From NCBI RefSeq assembly GCF_025264625.1, contig NZ_CP093313.1:1302001-1366000 (forward strand): a stretch of DNA of 64,000 bases, in the 5' to 3' direction. Below, piece after piece: positions 44,882 through 53,976 of this stretch; positions within the stretch are counted from its first letter, which is position 1, and every line of letters starts with the position of its first letter. Origin of the DNA: Occallatibacter riparius. GTDB lineage: Bacteria > Acidobacteriota > Terriglobia > Terriglobales > Acidobacteriaceae. A model generated the notes under the pieces. The model ran no database searches. It saw only the letters and a program-made list of their open reading frames with translations, and was not told where the DNA came from. Both the position numbers and the translations under genes were made by a program.

Positions 44882-45145
44882 GGTGTACCGACATATACGA
44901 GTGGGCAGCGTTGCCAGCGAAAATCCGGTCAGGCGAAGCGGAGGCCGATGGCTGTGGCGAGTCTACCGTCGAGACCGAGGATGAAGTATAGCCGGATTTT
45001 CGCAGCAACCCGAAGGGACGGGGCCATTTTTACTCATTTCGTTGTCGCTCGTCGCTAACAGACACTCGGTATGCGTCACTCCTCGCTTCTAGAACTGAGA
45101 AAAAATGGCTCCCGTCGCTGCACACTCGTATATGTCGATACACCC
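44881..45145. mobile_element. MITE-like element with 30-bp terminal inverted repeats
   Basis: The ends 44881-44910 and 45116-45145 are inverted repeats matching at 28 of 30 positions (outermost GGGTGTA / TACACCC). Each end is bounded outside by TA (44879-44880 and 45146-45147), as left by Tc1/mariner or IS630-type transposition. Inside are two more inverted repeats, 12 bp (44917-44928 / 44992-45003) and 9 bp (45023-45031 / 45101-45109), so the whole unit folds into a nested structure. It contains no transposase frame. It lies between the DoxX stop and the chrA start, six bases from the ATG. Confidence 0.8.
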
Positions 45146-45151
45146 TAGAGC

Positions 45152-46288
45152 ATGACCGAGATCGCCCCATCCCGATTGCCGGAGCTGTCTCGGTTCTTTC
45201 TTCGACTGGGACTCACGGGCTTTGGAGGCCCAGCGGCGCATATTGCGCTGATGGAGACTGAGGCCGTGGAGCGCCGCGGCTGGATCACGCGCGAGCGATT
45301 TCTGGACCTGCTGGGCGCGTGCAATCTGCTGCCCGGACCGAGCTCGACGCAGGTAGCGATGGCGCTGGGCTACACGCGCGCAGGATGGGCGGGGCTGGCG
45401 ATCGCGGGAGCGTGCTTCATTACGCCGGCTGCGACGTTCACGCTGGCGCTGGCGTGGGCTTACGTGCGCTATGGACACCTGGCGCAGGTGCAGGGGCTGC
45501 TGTATGGCGCCAAGCCGGTGATGGTGGCGATTGTGCTGCAGGCGATCTGGCGGCTTGCGCGCATGGCGCTGCGGACGCGGGCGCTGCTGCTGACTGGGGT
45601 TTTGTGCCTGGCGGCGAACCTGGGCGGTGTGACTCCGATTGCGGTGCTGCTGGCGGCAGGCGCGGTTTTCGCGGCGTGGGCTGCGCGCGGGCGCGTGAAG
45701 GTGACGAGGGGCGGGGTGTTTGCGTTTGCTCCGGTGGCAGGAGTTGCGGCGGGGCCGGGGTCGCCTGCAGTGCTTTCGATTGTGCTGGTGTTCCTGAAGC
45801 TGGGCGTGGTGGTGTTCGGCTCGGGGTATGTGCTGCTGGCATTTCTGCAGGCAGATTTAGTGGATCGCCTGCACTGGGTGACGAAGACGCAGCTTCTGGA
45901 TGCGATCACGGCGGGCCAGGTTACGCCGGGGCCGCTGTTTGCGACGGCGACGTTTCTCGGATACCTGCTGCACGGGTATACGGGGGCTGTGGCCGCAACG
46001 TTGGCCATCTTTCTGCCGTCGTTTTTCATGGCGGGGCTTGTGGGAGCGATGGCGGGGCGGCTGCGGAAGTCGCCGGCGCTGGCGGGGTTTCTGGATGGAG
46101 TGAATGCGGCGGCCGTGGCGCTGATGGCCGTAGTCACTTTGGCGCTGGGGCGCGCGGCGCTGGTGGATGTGTGGACATGGGGGATCGGGCTGGTGAGCGC
46201 TGCGCTGCTGTTGCGATTCAGGCTGAATGCGACGTGGCTGATTCTGAGCGGGGCAGTGCTGGGGATTGTGCTGCAGGTGATGCGCTAG
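45152..46288 (+). CDS. chrA: Chromate transporter, two-domain ChrA family
   Basis: The 378-residue membrane protein has two CHR domains. The first starts FLRLGLTGFGGPAAHIALME with LLGACNLLPGPSSTQVAMALG; the second starts FLKLGVVVFGSGYVLLAFLQ with AITAGQVTPGPLFATATFLGY. The repeated GFGGP/FGSG and PGP motifs are diagnostic. Members export chromate, though many in soil bacteria probably move other anions. The ATG lies just outside a MITE-like element, so promoter and ribosome binding site must come from the element or from the upstream DoxX transcript; no good binding site is visible. Confidence 0.93.
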   Translation: MTEIAPSRLPELSRFFLRLGLTGFGGPAAHIALMETEAVERRGWITRERFLDLLGACNLLPGPSSTQVAMALGYTRAGWAGLAIAGACFITPAATFTLALAWAYVRYGHLAQVQGLLYGAKPVMVAIVLQAIWRLARMALRTRALLLTGVLCLAANLGGVTPIAVLLAAGAVFAAWAARGRVKVTRGGVFAFAPVAGVAAGPGSPAVLSIVLVFLKLGVVVFGSGYVLLAFLQADLVDRLHWVTKTQLLDAITAGQVTPGPLFATATFLGYLLHGYTGAVAATLAIFLPSFFMAGLVGAMAGRLRKSPALAGFLDGVNAAAVALMAVVTLALGRAALVDVWTWGIGLVSAALLLRFRLNATWLILSGAVLGIVLQVMR

Positions 46289-46320
46289 GCACATCGGATG
46301 AAAGATGGATTTCAGAACGC

Positions 46321-46448
46321 ATCCCTTAGCGGCTAAAGCCCCAGTCAACCAAGGGAGCACCATGTGGGCTGCCTGAAGGCAGCCCCTGGTACAAAGCCTG
46401 TTCCGAACGGCTTTTCGGCAAGCTGTGAAGCCGTCCTCGTTCAAACTT
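46321..46448. repeat. Dispersed repeat R2, copy 2
   Basis: The pattern is GCGGCTAAAGCCCC, then GGGCTGCCTGAAGGCAGCCCC, then a degenerate GGCTTTTCGGCAAGCTGTGAAGCCG. These are the same palindrome types as at 33029-33105. Confidence 0.6.
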
Positions 46449-46474
46449 CGACTTATTTAGAGATTTCCTCAGTG

Positions 46475-47287
46475 CTAGCCGTCGAAGCGGTAGGCGGTGA
46501 TGGCTGCGCCCATTGGCTGGTCGTGAAAGATGCGCTTGCCGGGAGCTTCGCCGCCGGCGCCTGCTGCGACCATGAGCGGGATTAGGTGTTCGGCACGGGG
46601 GTGCGCGAACGAGGCGTTGGGAGCATTCTGCCAGTAGCGGAGCATCTCGTTGCGCTGCGGCGCGGAAGATTCGATTGCTTTGGTGAGCCAGGCGTCGAAC
46701 TGGGCGGCTGGTTCCGTTGTCTCGGGACGCATATAGGCGCGGAGATTGTGGAAGCTCATGCCGCTGGCGATGATTAGCACGCCTTCGTCGCGGAGGGTCG
46801 CGAGCACGCGGCCGGCTGCGAGGTGCAGTTCGGGATCGAGGCCGCGGTCGAGCGAGAGCGGGACTACGGGAATCTGCGCCTGGGGAAATGCGACCTTCAG
46901 CGGCACGAAGATGCCGTGATCGTAACCTCGGGTGCGGCTGAGGCCGGCGGGCAGTCCTGCCTCGCGCAGCATTTTGGTTACGCGGGCGGCGAGTTCGGGA
47001 TCGCCGGGAGCGGGCCAGGTCAACTGATACGTGTGCGGCGGAAAGCCGGAGTAGTCGAAGATGAGCTCGGGCTTTTCAACTGCGCCGGCGGTGAAGCCGG
47101 GCTCTTCCCAGTGGCCGCTGATGACCAGCATCGCTTTCGGTGGGGCGGGCAGCGTGGCCTGAATGCTCTCGAGAAAGCGTTGTGTGGGGTGCCAGGTGTC
47201 GGCTGGGCCCCAGGTCCAGTCCATGAAGAAGCAGGGGCCTCCGCCATGGGGGAGGAAGAGGGCGGGCTGGCGGACGTGCTCAGTCAT
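46475..47287 (-). CDS. Class III extradiol dioxygenase (DODA/YgiD-like)
   Basis: The 270-residue LigB-type enzyme shows LPHGGGPCFF near the N-terminus, VISGHWEEPGFT, GYDHGIFVPLKVAFP and a late SGMSFHNLRAY, which supply the His and Glu ligands of the metal. The closest known relatives are 4,5-DOPA extradiol dioxygenases and YgiD. Physiological substrate is uncertain. It is monocistronic and convergent with chrA. Confidence 0.9.
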   Translation of the reverse strand: MTEHVRQPALFLPHGGGPCFFMDWTWGPADTWHPTQRFLESIQATLPAPPKAMLVISGHWEEPGFTAGAVEKPELIFDYSGFPPHTYQLTWPAPGDPELAARVTKMLREAGLPAGLSRTRGYDHGIFVPLKVAFPQAQIPVVPLSLDRGLDPELHLAAGRVLATLRDEGVLIIASGMSFHNLRAYMRPETTEPAAQFDAWLTKAIESSAPQRNEMLRYWQNAPNASFAHPRAEHLIPLMVAAGAGGEAPGKRIFHDQPMGAAITAYRFDG

Positions 47288-47369
47288 GGCTGGGCTCCTT
47301 GCGGCCGGATATCTGAAAATTAGTCGTTGTCACGACTATCTCTTCGATGCCGGTTGGTGCCGGGCGGAT

Positions 47370-47804
47370 TCAGCGGGGTTCGATGGGGGCCGCCATCGCG
47401 AAGACGTAGACCAGCAGAGCCACGCCGAGGAGCCCGGGAATCAGGCCGACAAGGTACGGGCCGTGATCTCTACCGCCTATGGAGTAGAGCATGATGCTCA
47501 ACCCGATCCCGATGGCAACGTTGACCAGGCCGCCGATCTTCAGTCCTTCGCGCTGCTTGATGGCCTTGATCCGCTCTTCCTCGCGCAGCAGCTCGAGTGC
47601 GGCCTTGGCGCCGTCGCCTGAGGCCTCGGCCAGGCGCCGCATCATGTCTGCCTTGTAGAAGGCTTCGCGCTCTTTGCGGCGGCTGTCGATCCAGCTCACC
47701 AGCGGAATGAAGACCACGAATAATGCCACTGCGCCGATGGACAGAAACATCCAGAGACCGAAATCCATTGGGAGTCCTTCAAAAGCCATCGCCATGTGTT
47801 CCAT
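47370..47804 (-). CDS. Membrane protein, probable DUF6249 family, under a putative ECF promoter
   Basis: The 144-residue protein has an N-terminal membrane helix (about 14-35), a charged cytoplasmic helical stretch (SRRKEREAFYKADMMRRLAEA ... REEERIKAIKQREG) and two C-terminal helices. This matches the DUF6249 layout as I recall it. The ATG at 47804 is chosen because GGAGGAGG lies just upstream; a TTG five codons earlier is part of that site. It is divergent from an ECF sigma gene, and both are preceded by the same GCAACC-N17-GTC arrangement, so the sigma factor probably controls it. Confidence 0.65.
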   Translation of the reverse strand: MEHMAMAFEGLPMDFGLWMFLSIGAVALFVVFIPLVSWIDSRRKEREAFYKADMMRRLAEASGDGAKAALELLREEERIKAIKQREGLKIGGLVNVAIGIGLSIMLYSIGGRDHGPYLVGLIPGLLGVALLVYVFAMAAPIEPR

Positions 47805-47853
47805 CTCGCCCTCCTCCAAACGTTGGGGACTTTTCGTCCCTTGCGAACTGTAC

Positions 47854-47879
47854 GACCGGGGGGCTGCGGATGCGGTTGC
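47854..47879 (-). promoter_or_regulatory. Candidate ECF-sigma promoter for the divergent membrane-protein gene
   Basis: On the minus strand GCAACC (47874-47879) is followed after 17 bases by GTC (47854-47856). It is arranged identically to the promoter-like element on the opposite strand. The -35 parts form a 12-bp inverted repeat (47873-47884 / 47918-47929). Confidence 0.55.
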
Positions 47880-47922
47880 ATTTTTTGAAAGGGGCTTTTG
47901 CGGGCGGGCGTGGGAATAAAAT

Positions 47923-47948
47923 GCAACCGGAATCCCAGAGGGCTTGTC
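47923..47948 (+). promoter_or_regulatory. Candidate autoregulated promoter of the ECF sigma gene
   Basis: GCAACC (47923-47928), 17 bases, GTC (47946-47948). It starts about 22 bases before the sigma ATG, as expected of an ECF promoter with a short leader. Confidence 0.55.
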
Positions 47949-47969
47949 GCACCGGATGAAAGATCACCC

Positions 47970-48581
47970 ATGAGTGCGCCCACCGAGACCGCTTCTGCCG
48001 ATGTGCACGATGTGCAACGCGTGCTTGCCGGGGACGTTCGCGCGTTTGAGGGGATCGTGCGTCGGTGGCAGGGGCCGCTGGTGAATATGGCGTGGCGCTA
48101 CTGCCGTGACAGGGGCCGTGCGGAGGAGCTGGCGCAGGAGGCTTTTCTGCGGGCGTGGAAGGGGCTGGCGTCGTGGCGCGGCGAAAGCAGTTTTTCGACA
48201 TGGCTGTTTGCGCTGGCGGCGAACGTCTATCGCAATGACCTGAAGCGGGTGCCAACGGTGATGGTGCCGATGGAAGATGCGCCGGAGCCTGCCGGTCCGG
48301 CGGCGCAGCACGATGAGCTGGCTGAGCGCTCGCAGAATGAACTGGTGCGGCGGGCGGTGCTGGCGCTGCCCATGCGCTATCGCGAGCCGGTCATCCTTTA
48401 TTACTTTCACGAGATGGATGTGGGAGCAGCGGCGCGAACGCTGTTGCTGCCAGAGGGCACGGTGAAGGCGCGGCTGGCCCGGGCGCGAGCGATTCTGAAG
48501 AAGAGATTCCCCCGGCTCGAATCGGAGGCCGGCGTGGGAACAGTGGCGCATCCAGCAGCAAAAGAGGAGGTCCTGAGATGA
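47970..48581 (+). CDS. ECF-type RNA polymerase sigma factor
   Basis: The 203-residue sigma has region 2 (VRAFEGIVRRWQGPLVNMAWRYC, RAEELAQEAFLRAWKGL, FSTWLFALAANVYRNDL) and region 4 (ALPMRYREPVILYYFHEMDVGAAARTLLLPEGTVKARLARAR). The frame is open to 47898, but the ATG at 47970 fits the family length and the promoter position. Its stop overlaps the start of a small membrane protein that is a likely anti-sigma factor. It probably regulates itself and the divergent gene. Confidence 0.93.
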   Translation: MSAPTETASADVHDVQRVLAGDVRAFEGIVRRWQGPLVNMAWRYCRDRGRAEELAQEAFLRAWKGLASWRGESSFSTWLFALAANVYRNDLKRVPTVMVPMEDAPEPAGPAAQHDELAERSQNELVRRAVLALPMRYREPVILYYFHEMDVGAAARTLLLPEGTVKARLARARAILKKRFPRLESEAGVGTVAHPAAKEEVLR

Positions 48582-48961
48582 ATCGAGACGAGAGAGAACG
48601 AAACCGGCTCGACGCGATCCTGGCCGAGGAGGGTGAGATCGTTCCCAGCTCAGGCTTCCTGGCGCGGGTGATGGAAAAGGTTGAAGACGAAGTCACTGCG
48701 CCGCCGCCGATTCCCTTCCCGTGGAAGCGCTTCCTGCCGGGTTTCGTGCTGGCGGGCGGGGTTCTGGGCTGGGGCGCGGTGGAGACTGTGCGCTACGCAA
48801 GTCAGGCAGCCGCGGGTGGATTCGTGCTGCCGAAGATCCAGATGGCTGCGGCACTGAGCGAGCCGATGCAGCAGGCAGGATGGGTGGTGGGGGCGCTGGC
48901 TGTCTCTGGCGCGTCGTGGCTGCTGTCGCGGCGGATCGCGGGTCGGTCTGGGATCTTCTAG
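48578..48961 (+). CDS. Small membrane protein, putative anti-sigma factor
   Basis: The 127-residue protein is translationally coupled to the sigma gene (ATGA overlap). The soluble N-terminus (MNRDERERNRLDAILAEEGEIVPSSGFLARVMEKVEDE) resembles the cytoplasmic sigma-binding part of anti-sigma factors. Two membrane segments follow (about 52-70 and 100-117). No zinc-binding HxxxCxxC motif is present. The role is inferred from position and topology only. Confidence 0.6.
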   Translation: MNRDERERNRLDAILAEEGEIVPSSGFLARVMEKVEDEVTAPPPIPFPWKRFLPGFVLAGGVLGWGAVETVRYASQAAAGGFVLPKIQMAAALSEPMQQAGWVVGALAVSGASWLLSRRIAGRSGIF

Positions 48962-48982
48962 AGTGGACTCGGCTGGGTGGTC

Positions 48983-49114
48983 TCCCACCCTTCGCTTCAT
49001 GGAAGCAGAGGGGCGGGGGCTGAAGCCCCATGCTTATTGCGTCGCTAGTGGGCTGATTAAAATCAGCCCCTGATACGAAGCTTGCTGGTCAGCCCCTGAT
49101 ACGAAGCTTGCTGG
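48983..49114. repeat. Repeat cluster: R3 fragment, R2 copy 3 and a 26-bp tandem duplication
   Basis: CCCACCCTTCG (R3 fragment) is followed by GGGGCTGAAGCCCC (R2) and GGGCTGATTAAAATCAGCCC. Then come two exact tandem copies of a 26-base unit (49063-49088, 49089-49114). Confidence 0.7.
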
Positions 49115-49127
49115 GATGGGTTCGTGG

Positions 49128-49172
49128 TTTCCCACCCTTGGCGCAAAGACAAAGACGCGCCAAGGATGGGGC
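49128..49172. repeat. Dispersed repeat R3, best copy
   Basis: CCCACCCTTGGCGC and GCGCCAAGGATGGGG form an inverted repeat around a 12-base purine-rich loop. Confidence 0.65.
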
Positions 49173-49203
49173 ACCCGAGATTTGGGGCTGATTCATACCG
49201 GAA

Positions 49204-49914
49204 CTATTCGATGGCGTAGACGGCGTAGACGGTGGCGGATCGGGTTACCTTTCCGGGCTCGATCGATAGAGGCTGGTCATTCTGCGCCTTTGCCATCGCC
49301 ATGACGCGGGGGCGCACGGGCATAATTTCAGGCTCGCTGGTTCTGCTGACGTAGACCAGAGCTCCGAGGCGCACTCCCATGCCTTTGGCAAGCGCCTCCG
49401 CATCGGATTTGGCCCGGGTTGCGGCGTTCTCGAGAGCCTGTGCGTCGAGCGCCGCGGGATCCTTGACGGTCCATTCGATGTCGCCGCTCACCGATGCTCC
49501 GGCGGTCACGGCCGCATCCAGGATCTGGGCGACGTGCATGGGATCGGTTTTCACGGTCCATTGCTGCACCAGCTTGAACTTGTGCGATTTGGGCACCGTG
49601 TAGTCGCGGTCGAGTCGCTGGCTCTCGCTATGAATGTCGCTTTGCTGCACGCCAGCTTGCTTGACTGCGGCGATGATGGCATTGGAAAGCCGTGTGCCCT
49701 CCGCGTAGGCCGATTGGGCGTCCGACGGATCGGTCTCAAAGCCGATGTGCAGAATCGCTGTGTCCGGATCAGCCGTGACCTGCGCCTCCTTGCTCACGCT
49801 GAGGGTTCGGTTAGACGAATCGATCTTGAGTTCTATCTGTCCCGGAAACTGGGCGAACGAGGCGGTTCCGCAGATAAACGCGAGCGCCACAAACGACAGC
49901 GAATGAAAACGCAT
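49204..49914 (-). CDS. Exported SIMPL domain (DUF541) protein
   Basis: The 236-residue protein has a signal peptide (ends about residue 21) and the SIMPL pattern: RTLSVSKEAQVTADPDTAILHIGFE, then AIIAAVKQAGVQQSDIHSESQRL, and the C-terminal AATRAKSDAEALAKGMGVRLGALVYVSRTSE. The family is periplasmic and of uncertain function, with links to stress and outer-membrane integrity. It is monocistronic and next to trpD without evident relation. Confidence 0.88.
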   Translation of the reverse strand: MRFHSLSFVALAFICGTASFAQFPGQIELKIDSSNRTLSVSKEAQVTADPDTAILHIGFETDPSDAQSAYAEGTRLSNAIIAAVKQAGVQQSDIHSESQRLDRDYTVPKSHKFKLVQQWTVKTDPMHVAQILDAAVTAGASVSGDIEWTVKDPAALDAQALENAATRAKSDAEALAKGMGVRLGALVYVSRTSEPEIMPVRPRVMAMAKAQNDQPLSIEPGKVTRSATVYAVYAIE

Positions 49915-49971
49915 AATGCTCCTCTCCTGTGTGCCGGGGGTGCCGGACTATCAAAGAACGCCCAGACTGCG

Positions 49972-51030
49972 TCAGCTTGCAGAGTATTTTTCGCCGAACT
50001 GACGGAGCTTGGCGAGGGTGGCCGCAGCTTGGCCGGAGTCGATGGCCTCGTAGCCGAGGGCGACACCTTCTTTGAGATCGCCGGCCAAGCCTGCTGCTAC
50101 GAGCGCCGCAGCGGCGTTGAGAACGACGATATCGCGGCGCGCGCCGGGAATTCCGGTGAGGACGTCGTAGAGCAGCGAGGCGTTGGTCTGGATATCACCG
50201 CCGATGAAGTCTTCGAGCTTGGCGCGCGGAACGCCGGCCATCTCCGGAGTAGTTCGGGCGGCGCGCATTTGCGGAGGGCCGCCGTTGGGATCTTCTTCGA
50301 TGTGGGCAACCACCGACTCGCCGGTGGTGGTGAGCTCGTCGATGCCGTCGGTTCCGTGGACGACAAAAGCTCGCTTTGCGCCGAGGGCTACGAGTGTTCG
50401 GCCGACGAGGAGCACTCGGCTGGGCGCGAGGACGCCGATGACCTGAGCGCGGGCGTGAGCCGGGTTGGTGAGGGGGCCGACGAGGTTGAAGATGGTGCGG
50501 AAGCCGAGAGCACGGCGCAGGGGGTTGAGGGTCTTCATCACGGGGTGGTAGAGCGGCGCGAAGAGGAAGACGAATCCGGTTTGGCGAAGGCACTCTGCGG
50601 CGAGCTCAGGCGTGAGCTGGATAGGGACGCCGAGGGCTTCAAGGACATCAGCGGCTCCGCAGCGGGAGGTGACGGCGCGGTTGCCGTGCTTGGCGACCTT
50701 TGCACCGGCTGCGGCGGCCACGAGCGCGGCTCCGCAGGAGATGTTGAAGGTGAGCGGGCCGCCGCCACCGGTGCCGACGCAGTCGACGAGTTGGTCGCGT
50801 TCCTCATCGGTGAAGGGGATGGGTGTGGAGTGCTGGCGCATGACGTCGACGAAGCCGGCGAGTTCGGGGGCTTGTTCGCCGCGGGTAGCCATGACGGTCA
50901 GCAGGGCGGCGGTTTCTACTTCGGGCACTTCGCCAGAAAGGATCTCGGTCAGCACCTCGGCGGCCTGTTCGCGGGTCAGCGCCGCGCCGTCTTCGGCCAG
51001 CGGCTTCAATAAGTCTTTAACTCGGCTCAT
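49972..51030 (-). CDS. trpD: Anthranilate phosphoribosyltransferase
   Basis: TrpD joins anthranilate to PRPP in the second step of tryptophan synthesis. The 352-residue protein has DCVGTGGGGPLTFNISC (PRPP site; the usual form is GTGGDG), KHGNRAVTSRCGAADVLEALG, FLFAPLYHPVMK and RTIFNLVGPLTNPA. No other trp gene is adjacent, so the pathway is dispersed. The Asp-to-Gly change in GTGGDG is within the tolerated variation I know of but worth noting. Confidence 0.94.
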   Translation of the reverse strand: MSRVKDLLKPLAEDGAALTREQAAEVLTEILSGEVPEVETAALLTVMATRGEQAPELAGFVDVMRQHSTPIPFTDEERDQLVDCVGTGGGGPLTFNISCGAALVAAAAGAKVAKHGNRAVTSRCGAADVLEALGVPIQLTPELAAECLRQTGFVFLFAPLYHPVMKTLNPLRRALGFRTIFNLVGPLTNPAHARAQVIGVLAPSRVLLVGRTLVALGAKRAFVVHGTDGIDELTTTGESVVAHIEEDPNGGPPQMRAARTTPEMAGVPRAKLEDFIGGDIQTNASLLYDVLTGIPGARRDIVVLNAAAALVAAGLAGDLKEGVALGYEAIDSGQAAATLAKLRQFGEKYSAS

Positions 51031-51139
51031 CTGATTCGATGATAGCGGGTCGGCTTAATTGAAGCGGACCGCCAAGCTACCCGATGCGGCTCGTCGCATC
51101 TAACCCGACCGTTGAGCTTGACCCTCGAGGAGGATATCT

Positions 51140-51577
51140 ATGAACCTGCCGAACGCCGCGATTGAACAGATTGAGAAGCGCCTGCCTAAGGTGGTGGACG
51201 CGCGTACCCACGGAATTATTGATTATTGCCACGCCGCATTCTTCTTTGGAATGGCGTGGATGTGCCGCAAGAAGGAACCACGTGCCGCGATGGCCGCGCT
51301 GTTGACTGGCGGGTTCATCCTGGTGGAGTCGATGCTGACGGACTACCCGCTGGGCGTGAAGAAGGTGATTCCGTTTGAGACGCACGGGCGCATGGATGCG
51401 GCGTTTGCGGGCGCGTCGTTCATGGTTCCCAAGGTGTTTGGCTTTGAAGGTACGACGGCCGCGAATATTTTTGTCGGAAACGGATTTACGGAGAGTGCGG
51501 TTGTGGGCATGACTGACTGGAACAGCGAGCAGGCGCGCGCGGAAGAACACGACGGCGGGTTTGCGATCGCGTCGTAG
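51140..51577 (+). CDS. Conserved hypothetical membrane protein
   Basis: The 145-residue protein has a soluble N-terminus (NAAIEQIEKRLPKVVDARTHGIIDYCHAAFF), two to three hydrophobic segments (about 30-45, 53-70, 85-103) and a polar C-terminus. GAGGAGG precedes the ATG. I do not assign a family. A terminator hairpin follows immediately. Confidence 0.65.
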   Translation: MNLPNAAIEQIEKRLPKVVDARTHGIIDYCHAAFFFGMAWMCRKKEPRAAMAALLTGGFILVESMLTDYPLGVKKVIPFETHGRMDAAFAGASFMVPKVFGFEGTTAANIFVGNGFTESAVVGMTDWNSEQARAEEHDGGFAIAS

Positions 51578-51586
51578 AGCACGAGA

Positions 51587-51618
51587 AAGGCGCAGCGGTT
51601 CGGCTGCGCCTTCTTCAA
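51587..51618 (+). terminator. Terminator after the conserved hypothetical gene
   Basis: A 10-bp perfect stem (51587-51596 / 51603-51612) with a 6-base loop is followed by CTTC. It lies ten bases after the stop. Confidence 0.75.
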
Positions 51619-51625
51619 CTGCGAA

Positions 51626-51805
51626 TTAGCCGCCATGCCGCACGGACTGTGGGCGGTCGTCGCCGCGGACGACGTTCGTATCTTTGGCGGTGTCGGAATG
51701 GTGGCTGTCCACTTCGGGTTCGTCATCGATGTTCTCGCGCTCGGTGGTGGGAAGGCGGGCATCTTGTTGCGATGTGGCTTTGTGCTTGTGCAGGTCGTCG
51801 GACAT
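51626..51805 (-). CDS. Small hydrophilic protein (59 residues)
   Basis: An ATG with AGGAG just upstream opens a 59-residue frame beginning MSDDLHKHKATSQQDARLP. It is rich in Asp, Glu, His and Lys and has no hydrophobic segment, so it is probably disordered. It is enclosed between two terminators, which suggests its own transcript. No family is recognised. Confidence 0.55.
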   Translation of the reverse strand: MSDDLHKHKATSQQDARLPTTERENIDDEPEVDSHHSDTAKDTNVVRGDDRPQSVRHGG

Positions 51806-51867
51806 GTTGCTCTCCTGCGCGCTAAGATGCGCGGGAGCGAGAGACGCGTGGCCCGAAGGCCGAAATG

Positions 51868-51900
51868 GAAAGGCTCGCCTTGCGGCGAGCCTTTGTTCTT
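51868..51900. terminator. Terminator of sucCD, A/T flanked on both sides
   Basis: A 10-bp perfect stem (51870-51879 / 51884-51893) with a TTGC loop. T-rich flanks follow on the minus strand (TTTCCATTT) and on the plus strand (TTGTTCTT). It ends the sucCD operon and insulates the small gene downstream. Confidence 0.75.
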
Positions 51901-51922
51901 AACGCATGGTTGAGGGCTGTTT

Positions 51923-52797
51923 CTATGCCTTGCCAATCACGCGGGCCAGGGTCTCACCCATTTCCGCGGGGGAGACGACGACCTCAATGCCGGCTTCGCG
52001 CATGGCCTTCATCTTGCTGGCGGCCGTGCCTTCGCCGCCGGAGATGATGGCTCCGGCGTGGCCCATGCGGCGTCCGGGAGGCGCGGTCTGACCAGCGATG
52101 AATCCGACGACGGGCTTCTTGACGTTGGCTTTGACCCAGGCGGCTGCGGCTTCTTCAGCGGTGCCGCCGATCTCGCCGATCATGATGATCGCTTCGGTGC
52201 CGGGATCGTCGTTGAGCAGCTTGAGTGCATCGATGTGCGTGGTGCCGATGATGGGGTCGCCGCCGATGCCGATGGCGGTGGACTGGCCGATGCCGCGCTG
52301 GGTCAACTGATGGACGGCTTCGTAGGTGAGCGTGCCGGATTTCGAGACGATGCCGACGCTGCCTTCCTTGTGAATGCGGCCGGGCATGATGCCGATTTTG
52401 GCCTTGCCGGGCGAGATGACGCCGGGGCAGTTGGGTCCGATGAGGCGCGACGACGAGTTCTTGATCTTCGCCCAGACCTTCACCATGTCGAGCGTGGGAA
52501 TGCCCTCAGTGATGCAGACGATGAGGGGAATCCCCGCGTCTTCGGCTTCGAGGATAGCGTCGGCCGCGAACGGCGGCGGCACAAAGATCATGGTGGCGTT
52601 GGCGCCGGTTTCCTTCACTGCGTCAGCCACGGTGTTGAACACCGGCCAGCCTTCGTGTTTGGTTCCACCCTTGCCGGGCGTGACACCGCCGACGACGTTG
52701 GTGCCATATTCGGCGCAGCCTTTGGCGTGGAAGGTGCCCTCTTTGCCGGTGATGCCCTGAACGATGAGCCGCGTATTTTTATCTACGAGTACTGACA

Positions 52798-52798
<1 letters not shown>
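51923..52798 (-). CDS. sucD: Succinyl-CoA synthetase, alpha subunit
   Basis: SucD carries the phosphohistidine and CoA-binding site of the TCA-cycle enzyme that converts succinyl-CoA to succinate with NTP formation. The 291-residue protein has the CoA-binding [13 protein letters not shown] near the N-terminus and the active-site histidine in [36 protein letters not shown] is also conserved. It overlaps the sucC stop by a single base, so the two are translationally coupled. Confidence 0.97.

Positions 52799-53976
<1,178 letters not shown>

Noticed and set aside
45319-46329. 336-codon alternative frame inside chrA
   Set aside because: Gly/Ala/Cys-rich out-of-frame translation; ChrA motifs are intact in the other frame.
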